Notes under the pieces: generated by a model
The model's database searches: none
What the model was told of the DNA's origin: nothing
What the model saw: only the letters and a program-made list of their open reading frames with translations
Source of the DNA: Roseibium aquae
Lineage (GTDB): Bacteria > Pseudomonadota > Alphaproteobacteria > Rhizobiales > Stappiaceae
DNA length: 64,000 nucleotides
Reading direction: 5' to 3'
Assembly: GCF_008711285.1 (NCBI RefSeq)
Contig: NZ_VXDC01000007.1
Location: forward strand, 248,001 to 312,000
Translations under genes and position numbers: made by a program
Part shown: positions 32,917 through 41,117 of the stretch, piece after piece
Position numbering within the stretch: position 1 is the stretch's first letter
Layout: each line of letters opens with the position of its first letter

Positions 32917-33657
32917 TCACGGGTGTTTTGTTCCGTGCAGCAACCATTCCCGGTTCCCGTCGCCGCCGGCGATCGGCGATGGAAAGAGATCCCCGGCGGT
33001 CCAGTCCGCCGCGGTGTCGAGCCAGTCGCGCAACTCCGCGGACACGGCTTCGGCGATGGCTGGATCGACCAGCCCGCCTTTTCCCACCCGCTCCCGGCCC
33101 GCCTCGAATTGCGGCTTCACGAGAAGAACGGCTTGGGCGCCGGGCCGGGCCAGATCGAGAGCGGGGGGGAGCGCCAGTTTCAGGGAAATGAAACTCACAT
33201 CGGAGACGATCAGGTCCGGGCTTTCGCCGTCGAGATCGCTGGGGCGCAGATCCCGGGCGTTGAGCCCTTCGCGCAGATTGACGCGCGGATGGCCGCGCAA
33301 ACGGGGATGAAACTGATCGGTTCCAACATCGATGGCATGAACGCGCGCCGCACCGCGCTCCAGCAACACCTGCGTGAAGCCGCCTGTGGACGAGCCGATA
33401 TCCAGACAGGTCCTGCCCGATGGATCGATGCCAAACGTCTCAAGGCCGGCAACCAGTTTCAGCGCCGCACGGGAGACATAGGCCGCCGCCGGATCGTCCG
33501 CGGCCAGCACGGCGTTCACGGGTGTTTTGCGCGCGGGCTTGATGCAGACCGCGCCGTCGACCTGAACCGTTCCGCGCAAGATCGCGTCGCGGGCGCGAGC
33601 GCGGGTCGGAAAAATGCCTCGTGCCACGAGCAACTGGTCGAGCCGTTCGGTGCTCAT
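32917..33657 (-). CDS. tlyA: TlyA-type rRNA 2'-O-methyltransferase (hemolysin A family)
   Basis: The 246-residue protein has an N-terminal S4 RNA-binding domain (RLDQLLVARGIFPTRARARDAILRGTVQVDG) and an FtsJ-like methyltransferase domain with DIGSSTGGFTQVLLERGA, HAIDVGTDQF, IVSDVSFISL and LVKPQFEAGRE, giving the K-D-K-E tetrad. TlyA-type enzymes methylate 16S and 23S rRNA. The start is ATG 33657, within a frame open further upstream. It is the last gene of the copper-chaperone operon here; in relatives it usually follows dxs, which lies only 3.4 kb away on the same strand, so an ancestral dxs-tlyA pair seems to have been split. Confidence 0.9.
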   Translation of the reverse strand: MSTERLDQLLVARGIFPTRARARDAILRGTVQVDGAVCIKPARKTPVNAVLAADDPAAAYVSRAALKLVAGLETFGIDPSGRTCLDIGSSTGGFTQVLLERGAARVHAIDVGTDQFHPRLRGHPRVNLREGLNARDLRPSDLDGESPDLIVSDVSFISLKLALPPALDLARPGAQAVLLVKPQFEAGRERVGKGGLVDPAIAEAVSAELRDWLDTAADWTAGDLFPSPIAGGDGNREWLLHGTKHP

Positions 33658-33686
33658 CGTGCCGGGTGTCCCGCCGCCGCGCAGGT

Positions 33687-33821
33687 CTAGAAGCAGCCGG
33701 CGATCGCCGACAACAGCCGGTCGACATAGACGCGCTCGCCAGCGTAGAGCCAAAGCATCAAGGAGGCGGTGATCAACACACCGCCTGCCAGGGCAAGTCC
33801 CGCGTAAAGGCTCGGCTGCAC
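33687..33821 (-). CDS. Small (44 aa) single-span membrane protein between SCO and tlyA
   Basis: A 44-residue reading frame: GTG start, one hydrophobic helix (LYAGLALAGGVLITASLMLW), a charged turn, then VYVDRLLSAIAGCF at the C-terminus. The pattern of a transmembrane helix followed by a terminal GCF is, from memory, shared by unannotated small proteins beside rhizobial SCO genes. GGAG lies nine bases before GTG 33821, inside the 15-base gap after the SCO stop. It is tightly packed in the operon: SCO - this gene - tlyA. The short length is compatible with an accessory subunit of copper insertion; that is inference. Confidence 0.6.
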   Translation of the reverse strand: MQPSLYAGLALAGGVLITASLMLWLYAGERVYVDRLLSAIAGCF

Positions 33822-33836
33822 GTGGGCGAACTCCGC

Positions 33837-34460
33837 TCAGGATGCGGCGCTGTCGATCAAACGCCGCAGTTTCAAAAGGGCCGTCTCTTCGGCCTCGCCA
33901 TAAGCAATTGTTCCAACGAACTGGTTGTCCGTGTTCATCAGAAACATCGACGCCGAATGGTCCATGGTGTAGTCGCCGTCGTCAAGCGGGACTTTCTTGG
34001 CGTAGACCCGATAGGCCTTGATCGCCTGGTTCACCTGCTCAGGCGATCCGGTCAAGGCCATGATCCGCTCGTCAAATGCGCCGACATAGTCGCCAATCAC
34101 ATCGGGCGTATCGCGTTCGGGATCTACGCTGACAAATGCGTAGTGCAGCTTGTCCGCGTCCGGCCCGAGCGCTTCGATCCAGCCCTGAAGCTCATAAAGG
34201 CTCGTGGGGCATACATCGGGGCAATAGGTGAACCCGAAAAAGATGACCTTTGGTTTGTCGGACAGATCCGCGTCGGTGACGGTCTCGCCGTTCGCATTCA
34301 CCAGTTCGAACGGTCCGCCGATGGTGGCCAGAGGCTCGATCAACGCGCCTCCGCCGGTCGGGCTTTGGGTGCTTTGCAGGTAAACCAGCGTGCCGGATGC
34401 GATGGCAAGGGCGGCAACCGCCGCCCATGCCCCGTACCGTAATGCCTTCAATCCAGACAT
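33837..34460 (-). CDS. SCO1/SenC family copper chaperone
   Basis: SCO proteins deliver copper to the CuA site of cytochrome c oxidase from the periplasmic side of the membrane. The 207-residue protein has an N-terminal membrane anchor (WAAVAALAIASGTLVYL) and a thioredoxin-like fold with the copper-binding TYCPDVCP pair and the distant His in DHSASMFLM. The PCuAC gene starts the unit 12 bases upstream, and the 44-residue membrane protein follows. This grouping strongly supports a role in oxidase copper loading. No CuA oxidase genes lie in the window. Confidence 0.92.
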   Translation of the reverse strand: MSGLKALRYGAWAAVAALAIASGTLVYLQSTQSPTGGGALIEPLATIGGPFELVNANGETVTDADLSDKPKVIFFGFTYCPDVCPTSLYELQGWIEALGPDADKLHYAFVSVDPERDTPDVIGDYVGAFDERIMALTGSPEQVNQAIKAYRVYAKKVPLDDGDYTMDHSASMFLMNTDNQFVGTIAYGEAEETALLKLRRLIDSAAS

Positions 34461-34472
34461 TCCGTTCCTCGA

Positions 34473-34964
34473 TCAGTTCCCATGATTATGGTGTTTGCTG
34501 TGGTTCATGGTTTTCGATCCCATGGCGCCCACCGCCAGTTCTACGTCAATTGTACCGGCCTTCTCGAAGGTCAAGGTGACCGGGATCATCGTGCCTTCCT
34601 CGAATTTGCCGTTCAGCCCCATGAACATGATGTGCAGGCCGCCCGGCTGTAGCATCACGGTCTCGCCCGCGGGGATCTCAATTCCGTTTTCAAGTTCCCG
34701 CATTTTCATGACGCCGTCGACAACGGCCATTTCATGAATTTCGACCCGGTCGGAGACGCCCGCGGCCGCGCCGATGAGCCGGTCCGCGTCCGCGCCCTGA
34801 TTCGTGATGGTCACGAAACCGCCGCCGGCCTTGGCATTCGGCGGCGTTGCGCGGGTCCAGGGTTGTTCCAGCACCAGATCGCCGACCTTATAATCACCAG
34901 CCTGTGCGGCAAAGGCAAACAGGGTTGCGGCCGCCGCTGCGGCCAGTGTCTTGAGAAGTTTCAT
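34473..34964 (-). CDS. PCuAC-type periplasmic copper chaperone
   Basis: The 163-residue protein has a signal peptide (MKLLKTLAAAAAATLFAFAAQA) and the DUF461/PCuAC cupredoxin-like domain. The copper site is met by the H-x-M ... M ... H-x-M pattern visible as IHEMAVVDGVMKM and GLHIMFMGL. A His/Asn-rich tail (SKHHNHGN) may add a second metal site. PCuAC gives Cu(I) to SCO or directly to the CuA centre. SCO follows by 12 bases, and a DUF2946 gene precedes by 36 bases. All run in one direction, so copper delivery is one transcription unit. Confidence 0.92.
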   Translation of the reverse strand: MKLLKTLAAAAAATLFAFAAQAGDYKVGDLVLEQPWTRATPPNAKAGGGFVTITNQGADADRLIGAAAGVSDRVEIHEMAVVDGVMKMRELENGIEIPAGETVMLQPGGLHIMFMGLNGKFEEGTMIPVTLTFEKAGTIDVELAVGAMGSKTMNHSKHHNHGN

Positions 34965-35000
34965 AATGCATTCCGTGTCGTTTGGTTTTCGGGAAAAGGG

Positions 35001-35420
35001 TCAAACGTTCACGAATGCAGGTGGCCCGCGGATGCCGGCTCCGGCGAGATGCTGAAAGGCGGACGGACTGGAATGATCCTCCGCCCATGAAACGAAGCCG
35101 AAAACGCGCGGCGGTTCGCTCGGTTGGGAGGTGGTCGCCGTTGCCGTGATCTTGCCGGTGTGTCCGCAGACCGGCCCGCAGATGCAGTTGGCCGGATCGT
35201 GTGTTGCCCGGGGCTGGGAGCCCTCCTCCAGGGCCGATGGCTGGCACAACATGCCAAGGCCGTCCGCCATGGCGCTTGGCGCCAGAGCGAGCGTGAGGCT
35301 GACGACCATGACTTGCAGCACAAGACCGAGCGCCGCCAGACAGGCAAGGGGCCGTCTTTCCAGGTGCAGCGTCTGCAAGATTTGCGATCGTTTCATCGGC
35401 ATGGCGGTCTTATCCGTCAT
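35001..35420 (-). CDS. DUF2946-like protein, first gene of copper operon
   Basis: 139 residues. A hydrophobic segment near the N-terminus (LACLAALGLVLQVMVVSLTLA) works as anchor or signal. The mature part has NCICGPVCGHTG, giving Cys-x-Cys-x3-Cys-x-His, a possible metal site, and ends in the family-like tail IRGPPAFVNV. DUF2946 members occur near copper and cobalt transport genes, and here the gene leads the operon with PCuAC and SCO. ATG 35420 has GGGAAA before it; ATG 35402 is an internal alternative. The role is unknown; copper binding is inference. Confidence 0.65.
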   Translation of the reverse strand: MTDKTAMPMKRSQILQTLHLERRPLACLAALGLVLQVMVVSLTLALAPSAMADGLGMLCQPSALEEGSQPRATHDPANCICGPVCGHTGKITATATTSQPSEPPRVFGFVSWAEDHSSPSAFQHLAGAGIRGPPAFVNV

Positions 35421-35543
35421 TTTCCCGGTGCCGTCGAGCGTCGAATTGCCACATCCGCCAATAGCGGACGCCAGCCCTTGCCCGATGTGGCCCTGCCTGC
35501 ACCCGCTGTGCCGGAAAGCCAGCCATGGCGCGCTGGACGGACC

Positions 35544-36926
35544 TTACCGGGCAGGGTGTGGCGCCTGGCTCTCCGCTTCTTCCTCGGTTCCTCCGGCCTC
35601 CTCTTCGGGACCGGAAGTCCGGTCGCCGGAGCCCGTGTCAAAGTTGTAGATATCGTCTTCATAGGCCGGAAATTCCTCCGGCGGCACGACGTTGTCGGCA
35701 TCGACATCAAGCGGCTCCGGTGTGATGACAGACCCGACCTGGGCCGTTGTCGAGTACTCGAAGTCCGTCTTGTCATCGGGATCCATGGCTTCGCGGGCGA
35801 CAAGGCGGGTCAACAGGAAGGCCACCAGGGCGAGCGACACGACAACGATCATCCAGAACAAGCCGGTCGGCCCCAGCCGTTCCATGAGCAGGGACGCGAT
35901 CAACGGTCCGAAGATCGAGCCGATCCCGAAGGCCAGCAACAGGCCCGAAGAGGTTTCCACGAAGTCCTCGGGATCCGCATAGTCGAACCCATGGGCGACC
36001 GCGACCGCGTATGCGGGCTGCGAGAAGATGCCAATGATCAGGACCATGCCTGTTGCGATCAGGAAGTCGGTCGGATTGATGAGGCTGATGGCCAGGGCCG
36101 TGAGGCCGGTAAAACCGGCCAGGCCCAGAAGGACGATGCGCCGGTCGATCAGGTCCGACAGTTTACCGGCTGGCCATTGGAACAGCATGCCCCCGGCAAT
36201 GATCGCCGCCGAGAAGAAGGCGGCCTGGTTCGTCGTGAACCCGATTTGCGATCCATAAAGCGGGGTCATCGTCCACAGGGTTCCGTTCGTCACCCCGACC
36301 AGCAGACTGCCAACGAAGGCCGCCGGTGAATTGTTGTAGAGCTTCTTGGGCCGGAACTGCACCAGGGCGATGGGGGCCGGCTGGGTCGAGGTGGTCAAGG
36401 TGACGGGCAGGACGGCGAGGCTGGCCGTCACCGAGGCAATGGCAAAGGGAACGAAAGAGTTGATGTCCATGCCCGAGATCGACACCTGTCCAACCACCAT
36501 CGATCCGAAGAGTATGACGATGTAGAGGGACATGATGCCGCCCCGGTTCTCGTTGGTCGCTCTCTCGTTCAACCAGCTTTCGACGATCATGTAGAAGGCG
36601 GCCAGACAGAAGCCGGACACGGTGCGGATCACGAACCACGCGATGGGATCGACGATGATCGGATGCACGATCGCGGCCGCCGACATGAGCGATACCATCG
36701 CGGCAAAGGCCCGGATGTGCCCTGCCCGCATGATCACGTGCGGAGCGCCAAGACAGCCGAGAACCATGCCGACGAAATAGCCGGATGAGATGACACCGAT
36801 CTCCAGGTCGGTGAAGCCGGCGCTTTCGGCTGCAAGGGGAAGAAGGGTGGACTGAAGCCCGTGTCCCAAGACGAAGCAAGCAACCGAAAGGAGCAAAGCT
36901 GAAATCGGGGCGAGCGTCTGTCCCAT
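35544..36926 (-). CDS. MFS transporter with long acidic C-terminal tail
   Basis: 460 residues with twelve predicted membrane helices. The first (PISALLLSVACFVLGHGLQST) and the following loop GVISSGYFVGMVLGCLGAP are typical of the YcaD/YfcJ-like MFS group. The tail after TM12, about 75 residues, is strongly acidic (VDADNVVPPEEFPAYEDD and so on) and likely cytoplasmic. Substrate unknown. The start is ATG 36926, with GGAGG six bases upstream; longer readings extend into the dxs side without need. It has no tight partner: 123 bases to the next gene downstream and about 150 to dxs. Confidence 0.87.
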   Translation of the reverse strand: MGQTLAPISALLLSVACFVLGHGLQSTLLPLAAESAGFTDLEIGVISSGYFVGMVLGCLGAPHVIMRAGHIRAFAAMVSLMSAAAIVHPIIVDPIAWFVIRTVSGFCLAAFYMIVESWLNERATNENRGGIMSLYIVILFGSMVVGQVSISGMDINSFVPFAIASVTASLAVLPVTLTTSTQPAPIALVQFRPKKLYNNSPAAFVGSLLVGVTNGTLWTMTPLYGSQIGFTTNQAAFFSAAIIAGGMLFQWPAGKLSDLIDRRIVLLGLAGFTGLTALAISLINPTDFLIATGMVLIIGIFSQPAYAVAVAHGFDYADPEDFVETSSGLLLAFGIGSIFGPLIASLLMERLGPTGLFWMIVVVSLALVAFLLTRLVAREAMDPDDKTDFEYSTTAQVGSVITPEPLDVDADNVVPPEEFPAYEDDIYNFDTGSGDRTSGPEEEAGGTEEEAESQAPHPAR

Positions 36927-37079
36927 AATCGCCTCCAGCGCCGTATCGAAAAACAAAAGCGCCGGCGGCAGCCGACGCTCTCGTTGGTCATATAAGCGTG
37001 TGGCAGCGGTGTGACGTTTTGTCAATCTTCGACACATGCGCCAGAGCCACACCAGCTATCGGCGTGACGCATGCCGCCT

Positions 37080-38999
37080 TCAGGCCCTCCGGAACGCCGA
37101 CAGGCCCGTTTGGCCAAGTGTTTCGAAAACCGTCTTCATGATTCCATCGACGGTGAGGCCGGCCCTTTCATACATCACATCCGGCTTGTCCTGATCGATG
37201 AACTGGTCGGGAAGGCAAAGGGTGCGCACCTTCAGCCCCTTGTCCAGTTCGCCCATCTGGGCGAGGCAGGACAGAACATGGCTGCCGAAGCCGCCCACCG
37301 ATCCCTCTTCGATGGTGATCAGGACTTCATGCTCGCGGGCAAGGCGCTGGATGAGGGCGGTGTCCAGAGGTTTCGCGAAACGGGCGTCCGCGACCGTTGT
37401 CGACAGTCCGGCCGCATCCAGTTCCTCCGCGGCCTTCAGGCACTCGGCCATTCGTCCGCCAAACGACAGGAGCGCGACCTTGGTTCCCTCTCGGCGGATG
37501 GTTCCCTTGCCGATCTCGAGCACGGTCCCGCGTTCGGGCAGATCAAGGCCAACGCCTTCGCCGCGCGGATACCGGAACGACAGGGGGCCTTCGTCATAGG
37601 CGGCCGCCGTTGCCACCATGTGCCGCAGTTCGACCTCGTCGGCCGCCGCCATCACGACAAAACCTGGCAAACATGCGAGAAAGGCTGTGTCGAAGGAGCC
37701 CGCATGGGTTGGGCCGTCGGCCCCGACGAGGCCAGCGCGGTCAATCGGAAACCGGACCGGAAGTTTCTGGATGGCGACATCGTGAACAACCTGATCGTAG
37801 CCGCGCTGCAAGAACGTGGAATAGATCGCGGCAAAGGGCTTGAACCCCTCGGTCGCCATGCCCGCCGCGAACGTCACCGCATGCTGTTCGGCGATGCCGA
37901 CATCGAATGTGCGGCTGGGAAAAGCTTCGCCGAAGAGGTTGAGGCCGGTCCCATCCGGCATGGCGGCGGTGATGGCGACGATCCGGTCGTCGTGTTCGGC
38001 TTCCGTGATCAGCGATGTCGCGAAGACGTTCGTGTAGCTTGGCGCATTCGCCTTGGGTTTGGCCTGCTTGCCCGTGACGACGTCGAATTTCGAGACACCG
38101 TGGTATTTGTCCTTCGCGCCTTCCGCGGGTGCGTAGCCCTTGCCCTTCTGGGTCACCACATGGATGAGAACGGGACCATGATGCGTGTCCCGCACGTTTC
38201 TCAGGACCGGCAGAAGATGGCCGAGGTTATGGCCGTCGACGGGGCCGACATAGTAAAATCCAAGCTCTTCGAACAAAGTGCCACCGGTCCAGAAGCCGCG
38301 TGCATACTCCTCGGCCCTTGCCGCCTTTTCCTTCAACGGTCTGGGTAGGTTCCTGGTCAGCGTCTTGGCCGCGTCCCGGATGCTTTGATAGGTCGGGCCG
38401 GAGACCAGTTTGGCCAGATAAGCGGACATCGCGCCCGTCGGCGGGGCAATGGACATGTCATTGTCATTCAAGATGACGATCAGGCGGGAACCGAGAGACC
38501 CGGCATTATTCATCGCCTCATAGGCCATGCCGGCGGACATGGCCCCGTCGCCGATGACGGCGATCACGTTGTTTTTGTCCTTCTTCAGGTCCCGCGCCGC
38601 GGCCATGCCCAGCCCGGCTGAAATCGAGGTGGAGGAATGCGCCGCCCCGAACGGGTCGTACTCGCTTTCATCCCTTTTCGTGAAGCCGGACAAACCATTG
38701 CCCTGCCGCAGGGTGCGGATCCGGTCGCGCCGTCCGGTCAGGATCTTGTGCGGGTAGCATTGGTGGCCGACATCCCAGATCAGCCGGTCCTGGGGTGTGT
38801 TGAATACATGATGGATTGCGACCGTGAGCTCGACCACGCCCAGCCCCGCGCCAAGATGCCCCCCGGTGATCGACACGGCGTCGATTGTTTCCGCCCGCAA
38901 TTCGTCGGCCACGGTTTGCAGATCGCCATCGGCGAGCTTTCGTAGGTCGGCGGGGGTTTGGATTCGATCAAGGAGTGGGGTTTCCGGCTTTGACGACAC
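37080..38999 (-). CDS. dxs: 1-deoxy-D-xylulose-5-phosphate synthase
   Basis: Dxs condenses pyruvate and glyceraldehyde 3-phosphate, with thiamine diphosphate, to start the MEP pathway of isoprenoids. The 639-residue protein has the Dxs N-terminus ([22 protein letters not shown]), the TPP motif [18 protein letters not shown], and the transketolase-like middle with [18 protein letters not shown]. The start appears to be GTG 38999 with a GGAG-like sequence upstream. Downstream, an MFS gene and the copper operon separate it from tlyA. Upstream it has a 325-base gap holding a candidate RNA. Confidence 0.97.
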   Translation of the reverse strand: MSSKPETPLLDRIQTPADLRKLADGDLQTVADELRAETIDAVSITGGHLGAGLGVVELTVAIHHVFNTPQDRLIWDVGHQCYPHKILTGRRDRIRTLRQGNGLSGFTKRDESEYDPFGAAHSSTSISAGLGMAAARDLKKDKNNVIAVIGDGAMSAGMAYEAMNNAGSLGSRLIVILNDNDMSIAPPTGAMSAYLAKLVSGPTYQSIRDAAKTLTRNLPRPLKEKAARAEEYARGFWTGGTLFEELGFYYVGPVDGHNLGHLLPVLRNVRDTHHGPVLIHVVTQKGKGYAPAEGAKDKYHGVSKFDVVTGKQAKPKANAPSYTNVFATSLITEAEHDDRIVAITAAMPDGTGLNLFGEAFPSRTFDVGIAEQHAVTFAAGMATEGFKPFAAIYSTFLQRGYDQVVHDVAIQKLPVRFPIDRAGLVGADGPTHAGSFDTAFLACLPGFVVMAAADEVELRHMVATAAAYDEGPLSFRYPRGEGVGLDLPERGTVLEIGKGTIRREGTKVALLSFGGRMAECLKAAEELDAAGLSTTVADARFAKPLDTALIQRLAREHEVLITIEEGSVGGFGSHVLSCLAQMGELDKGLKVRTLCLPDQFIDQDKPDVMYERAGLTVDGIMKTVFETLGQTGLSAFRRA

Positions 39000-39206
39000 G
39001 CGCAGTGATGCTCCGTTGAACTTCGTTTGAGGGACGCACGCTTACACGAACGCTGCCTTTGGCGCAAATGGACGAATGGCGGCATTTTTCCCTGCAATGC
39101 CCATATAGGGGATCGAATCCGAAAGGAAAAACGGCAGGTCCATGATAAAATTTGCATGATGTAGCCCAAAAGGGTGATGCATCACAGCGCGAACTGTCAT
39201 AGTGTC

Positions 39207-39272
39207 TGCACGTGGTCGATGGGGCCACGTGCACAGTGATCAACTTGGGGCCGCCTCGTGCGGCCCCTTTTT
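39207..39272 (+). ncRNA. Candidate small RNA with two stem-loops and intrinsic terminator
   Basis: First hairpin: TGCACGTGG/CCACGTGCA (nine base pairs) around a nine-base loop (39207-39233). A 13-base linker follows, then a textbook terminator GGGGCCGC-CTCGT-GCGGCCCC and TTTTT (39247-39272). The T-run is on the plus strand, so it cannot be the terminator of the leftward LuxR-type gene; the RNA would be transcribed against both neighbours. A weak -10 (CATAGT, about 39198) is the best promoter found. The true 5' end may lie upstream of 39207. Confidence 0.5.
39247..39272 (+). terminator. Intrinsic terminator
   Basis: Perfect eight-base-pair GC stem with five-base loop followed by five T and a C. 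It is the strongest plus-strand terminator in this part of the window and, given the genes around it, has no plus-strand protein gene to serve. Confidence 0.8.
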
Positions 39273-39324
39273 CTGTTGGTGGCTCTGTTCTTGGCGGTTT
39301 CAGACTTTGCCAGCCGCAAACGGC

Positions 39325-40488
39325 TCACCCGAGCTGGGCCAGGGCATGAACCAGGTTTGCCAACTCAAGTTGCGACTTCGTGTTGGTCTTCTCGAAAATC
39401 CGGCGCAGATGTGTCTTGGCGGTATTGCGCGATATGCCGAGGGCCTCAATAACGTCTTGAAGGGTTCTGGCCGTTGTGAGACGGCAGGCAAGGTCGGCTT
39501 CCCGTGCGGAAAGACCGTAGACCTCATGCAGCAGGCGGCCTGCGGTCTCCAGGTCGCGCTTCGGGTGTTGAATCTGGATCAAGAGGTAGGCGCCGTGATC
39601 ATGCGCCCCGTGCCGGGGCGGCTCGATGATGCCGTCGACCGTGATGCTGTGCAGGATGTCGCGTTTGCACCGCGCATAGACGAAACGTTGTTCTGTTTTG
39701 AGATCGCTTCCCGTTTCCGCTTTGCGCAGGGCATGCAGAATGTTCGAGAGATCCGTCGAGACATCCAGCATGGCGCGTTCGATGGCTTTTTGCGCACTTT
39801 TGATTTTCAGGCCATCCGACAAGATCAAGCTGCCATCGGCTATGGCCGACCCGAACGCCGGCGTCATGGCGGCAACGCTGAGATCGGGATGCACAACGAG
39901 GGCCGCCCGCTCATCTCCTCCTGCCAGGACGGACAGGACGCGCGCCGCCTCCGCCGTTTCAATCAGCGCGCAGCTAATCTCAAGGGTTTGAGCAATTGTC
40001 TTGGAAAGGCGTTGGAAGGTTGGAACCAATCTGCCCCGGTCTGGCGGAGGTCCGGTTTCGGGATCGAAAAGGCAGGCGAGCAAGACGGTTGCTTGCCCTG
40101 TCCGCATGACGGGGGTCAGGATCCCGGGGGCCATGGCCAGGGAAGACCCATCGTCCGGGCCGTTTGGGCCACCTGAGCCCATTTCCATGGGAACAGCCGG
40201 TTTCCAATAGGGATAATGCAGCGGTGCGTCCTTGAGCAGGAAGGTAAAGGCCGTCTTGCCGCCCTCGGTGGAGATGGCGCTGAGCGTATCGGTCAGGGCG
40301 GCCGCCTCGCGCGGCGGACAAAACCGCCCGGTGTGGTGCCCCGAGCCTTGAAACTCCAGCAGGTAGGGCCGGCATCGGAGCGTGGTTCCCAGAAGATCGA
40401 GAGCGGCACGCCAAGACGGCTCATGGCTGGCACAGCCATGGATCGTGCTGAAAACCTGAAATTCATCCTGTACCGTGATCCAGTCCAT
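39325..40488 (-). CDS. LuxR-type transcriptional regulator
   Basis: About 387 residues. The C-terminal 65 form a LuxR/GerE helix-turn-helix (YGLSAREADLACRLTTARTL, then ALGISRNTAKTHLRRIFEKT and SQLELANLVHAL). The long N-terminal region has no obvious receiver or autoinducer domain, though VHPDLSVAAMTPAF resembles the PAS-like segment used by some such regulators. It shows the length and layout of rhizobial LuxR regulators of unknown signal. ATG 40488 is preferred over an in-frame start six residues earlier. It lies between xseB and dxs, which are usually adjacent in relatives. Confidence 0.8.
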   Translation of the reverse strand: MDWITVQDEFQVFSTIHGCASHEPSWRAALDLLGTTLRCRPYLLEFQGSGHHTGRFCPPREAAALTDTLSAISTEGGKTAFTFLLKDAPLHYPYWKPAVPMEMGSGGPNGPDDGSSLAMAPGILTPVMRTGQATVLLACLFDPETGPPPDRGRLVPTFQRLSKTIAQTLEISCALIETAEAARVLSVLAGGDERAALVVHPDLSVAAMTPAFGSAIADGSLILSDGLKIKSAQKAIERAMLDVSTDLSNILHALRKAETGSDLKTEQRFVYARCKRDILHSITVDGIIEPPRHGAHDHGAYLLIQIQHPKRDLETAGRLLHEVYGLSAREADLACRLTTARTLQDVIEALGISRNTAKTHLRRIFEKTNTKSQLELANLVHALAQLG

Positions 40489-40621
40489 GACCGGATAACA
40501 GCGCACTCAACCCGCGAGATCAATCCCGGTCCGCCGGATATGGCGGGTGGGCTCGCGATCCTATGAAGGTGTGCAGGAGTTTGCGTTTCCGCGATGGGCG
40601 ACCTTGCGGAAAGCGAGAGGA

Positions 40622-40882
40622 TCAAGTGGTTTCAGGATCGAGCGGCGTGGTGCCGGCGGCCTTGCCGGTCTTGTCGATCTGGATTTTTTCGACTTTGGCC
40701 TCTGCGGCCTGAAGCAGGGTGTCGCAGTGTTTGCGCAAGGCGGCTCCTCGCTCGTACATGCTGATGCTGCGCTCCAGCGGCACATTGCCCTGCTCCAGTT
40801 CGCGCACGATCGCTTCCAGCTGCTTCAGCCCGTCTTCGAAAGAAAGCGCGGAGATGTCGGCGGTGTCTTTGGGGTCGCTCAT
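40622..40882 (-). CDS. xseB: Exodeoxyribonuclease VII small subunit
   Basis: XseB supports the large subunit XseA in degrading single-stranded DNA. The 86-residue protein matches the family: [20 protein letters not shown] then [20 protein letters not shown]. The start is ATG 40882 (MSDPKD), since longer in-frame readings add a basic, unconserved leader. It has a histone-deacetylase-like gene upstream on the same strand, a common partner in Rhizobiales (HDAC - xseB - dxs - tlyA). The start lies 235 bases after that gene's stop. Confidence 0.93.
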   Translation of the reverse strand: MSDPKDTADISALSFEDGLKQLEAIVRELEQGNVPLERSISMYERGAALRKHCDTLLQAAEAKVEKIQIDKTGKAAGTTPLDPETT

Positions 40883-41117
40883 TCTGGGCCTGCGGATTCG
40901 ACGGAAAGGTTGCCGGACCGTGCCGCGCGTTGCCGGTCCAGTCAAGTCGGCAAGGCAAGATGTCCAGAACCAGCAGCGCCGGAGGGGGGCTTGGATCAAC
41001 CGGCGTTTGATCCGAACCGATTTCACGCCCTAAGCGGATCGCTACTCGATTGGCCGCGCATCTTTGGGCATTTCAAACAAGCCGCCGGATGCGCTGATGC
41101 CGGTTCAAGGCAAAGAC

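Larger units (their letters stand above)
39000..39324. other. Intergenic region between dxs and the LuxR-type gene
   Basis: The 325-base gap contains the dxs promoter region (39000-39150) and, on the plus strand, two well-formed hairpins at 39207-39272 described separately. There is a perfect CTGTCAT word at 39194, but no second half-site. No protein-coding frame is convincing. Confidence 0.5.

Noticed and set aside
37071-38348. Long plus-strand frame over dxs
   Set aside because: Dxs on the minus strand carries every expected signature; the opposite frame has none.
39194-39211. Pho box before the candidate small RNA
   Set aside because: The first half CTGTCAT is perfect but the second half matches only three of seven bases.
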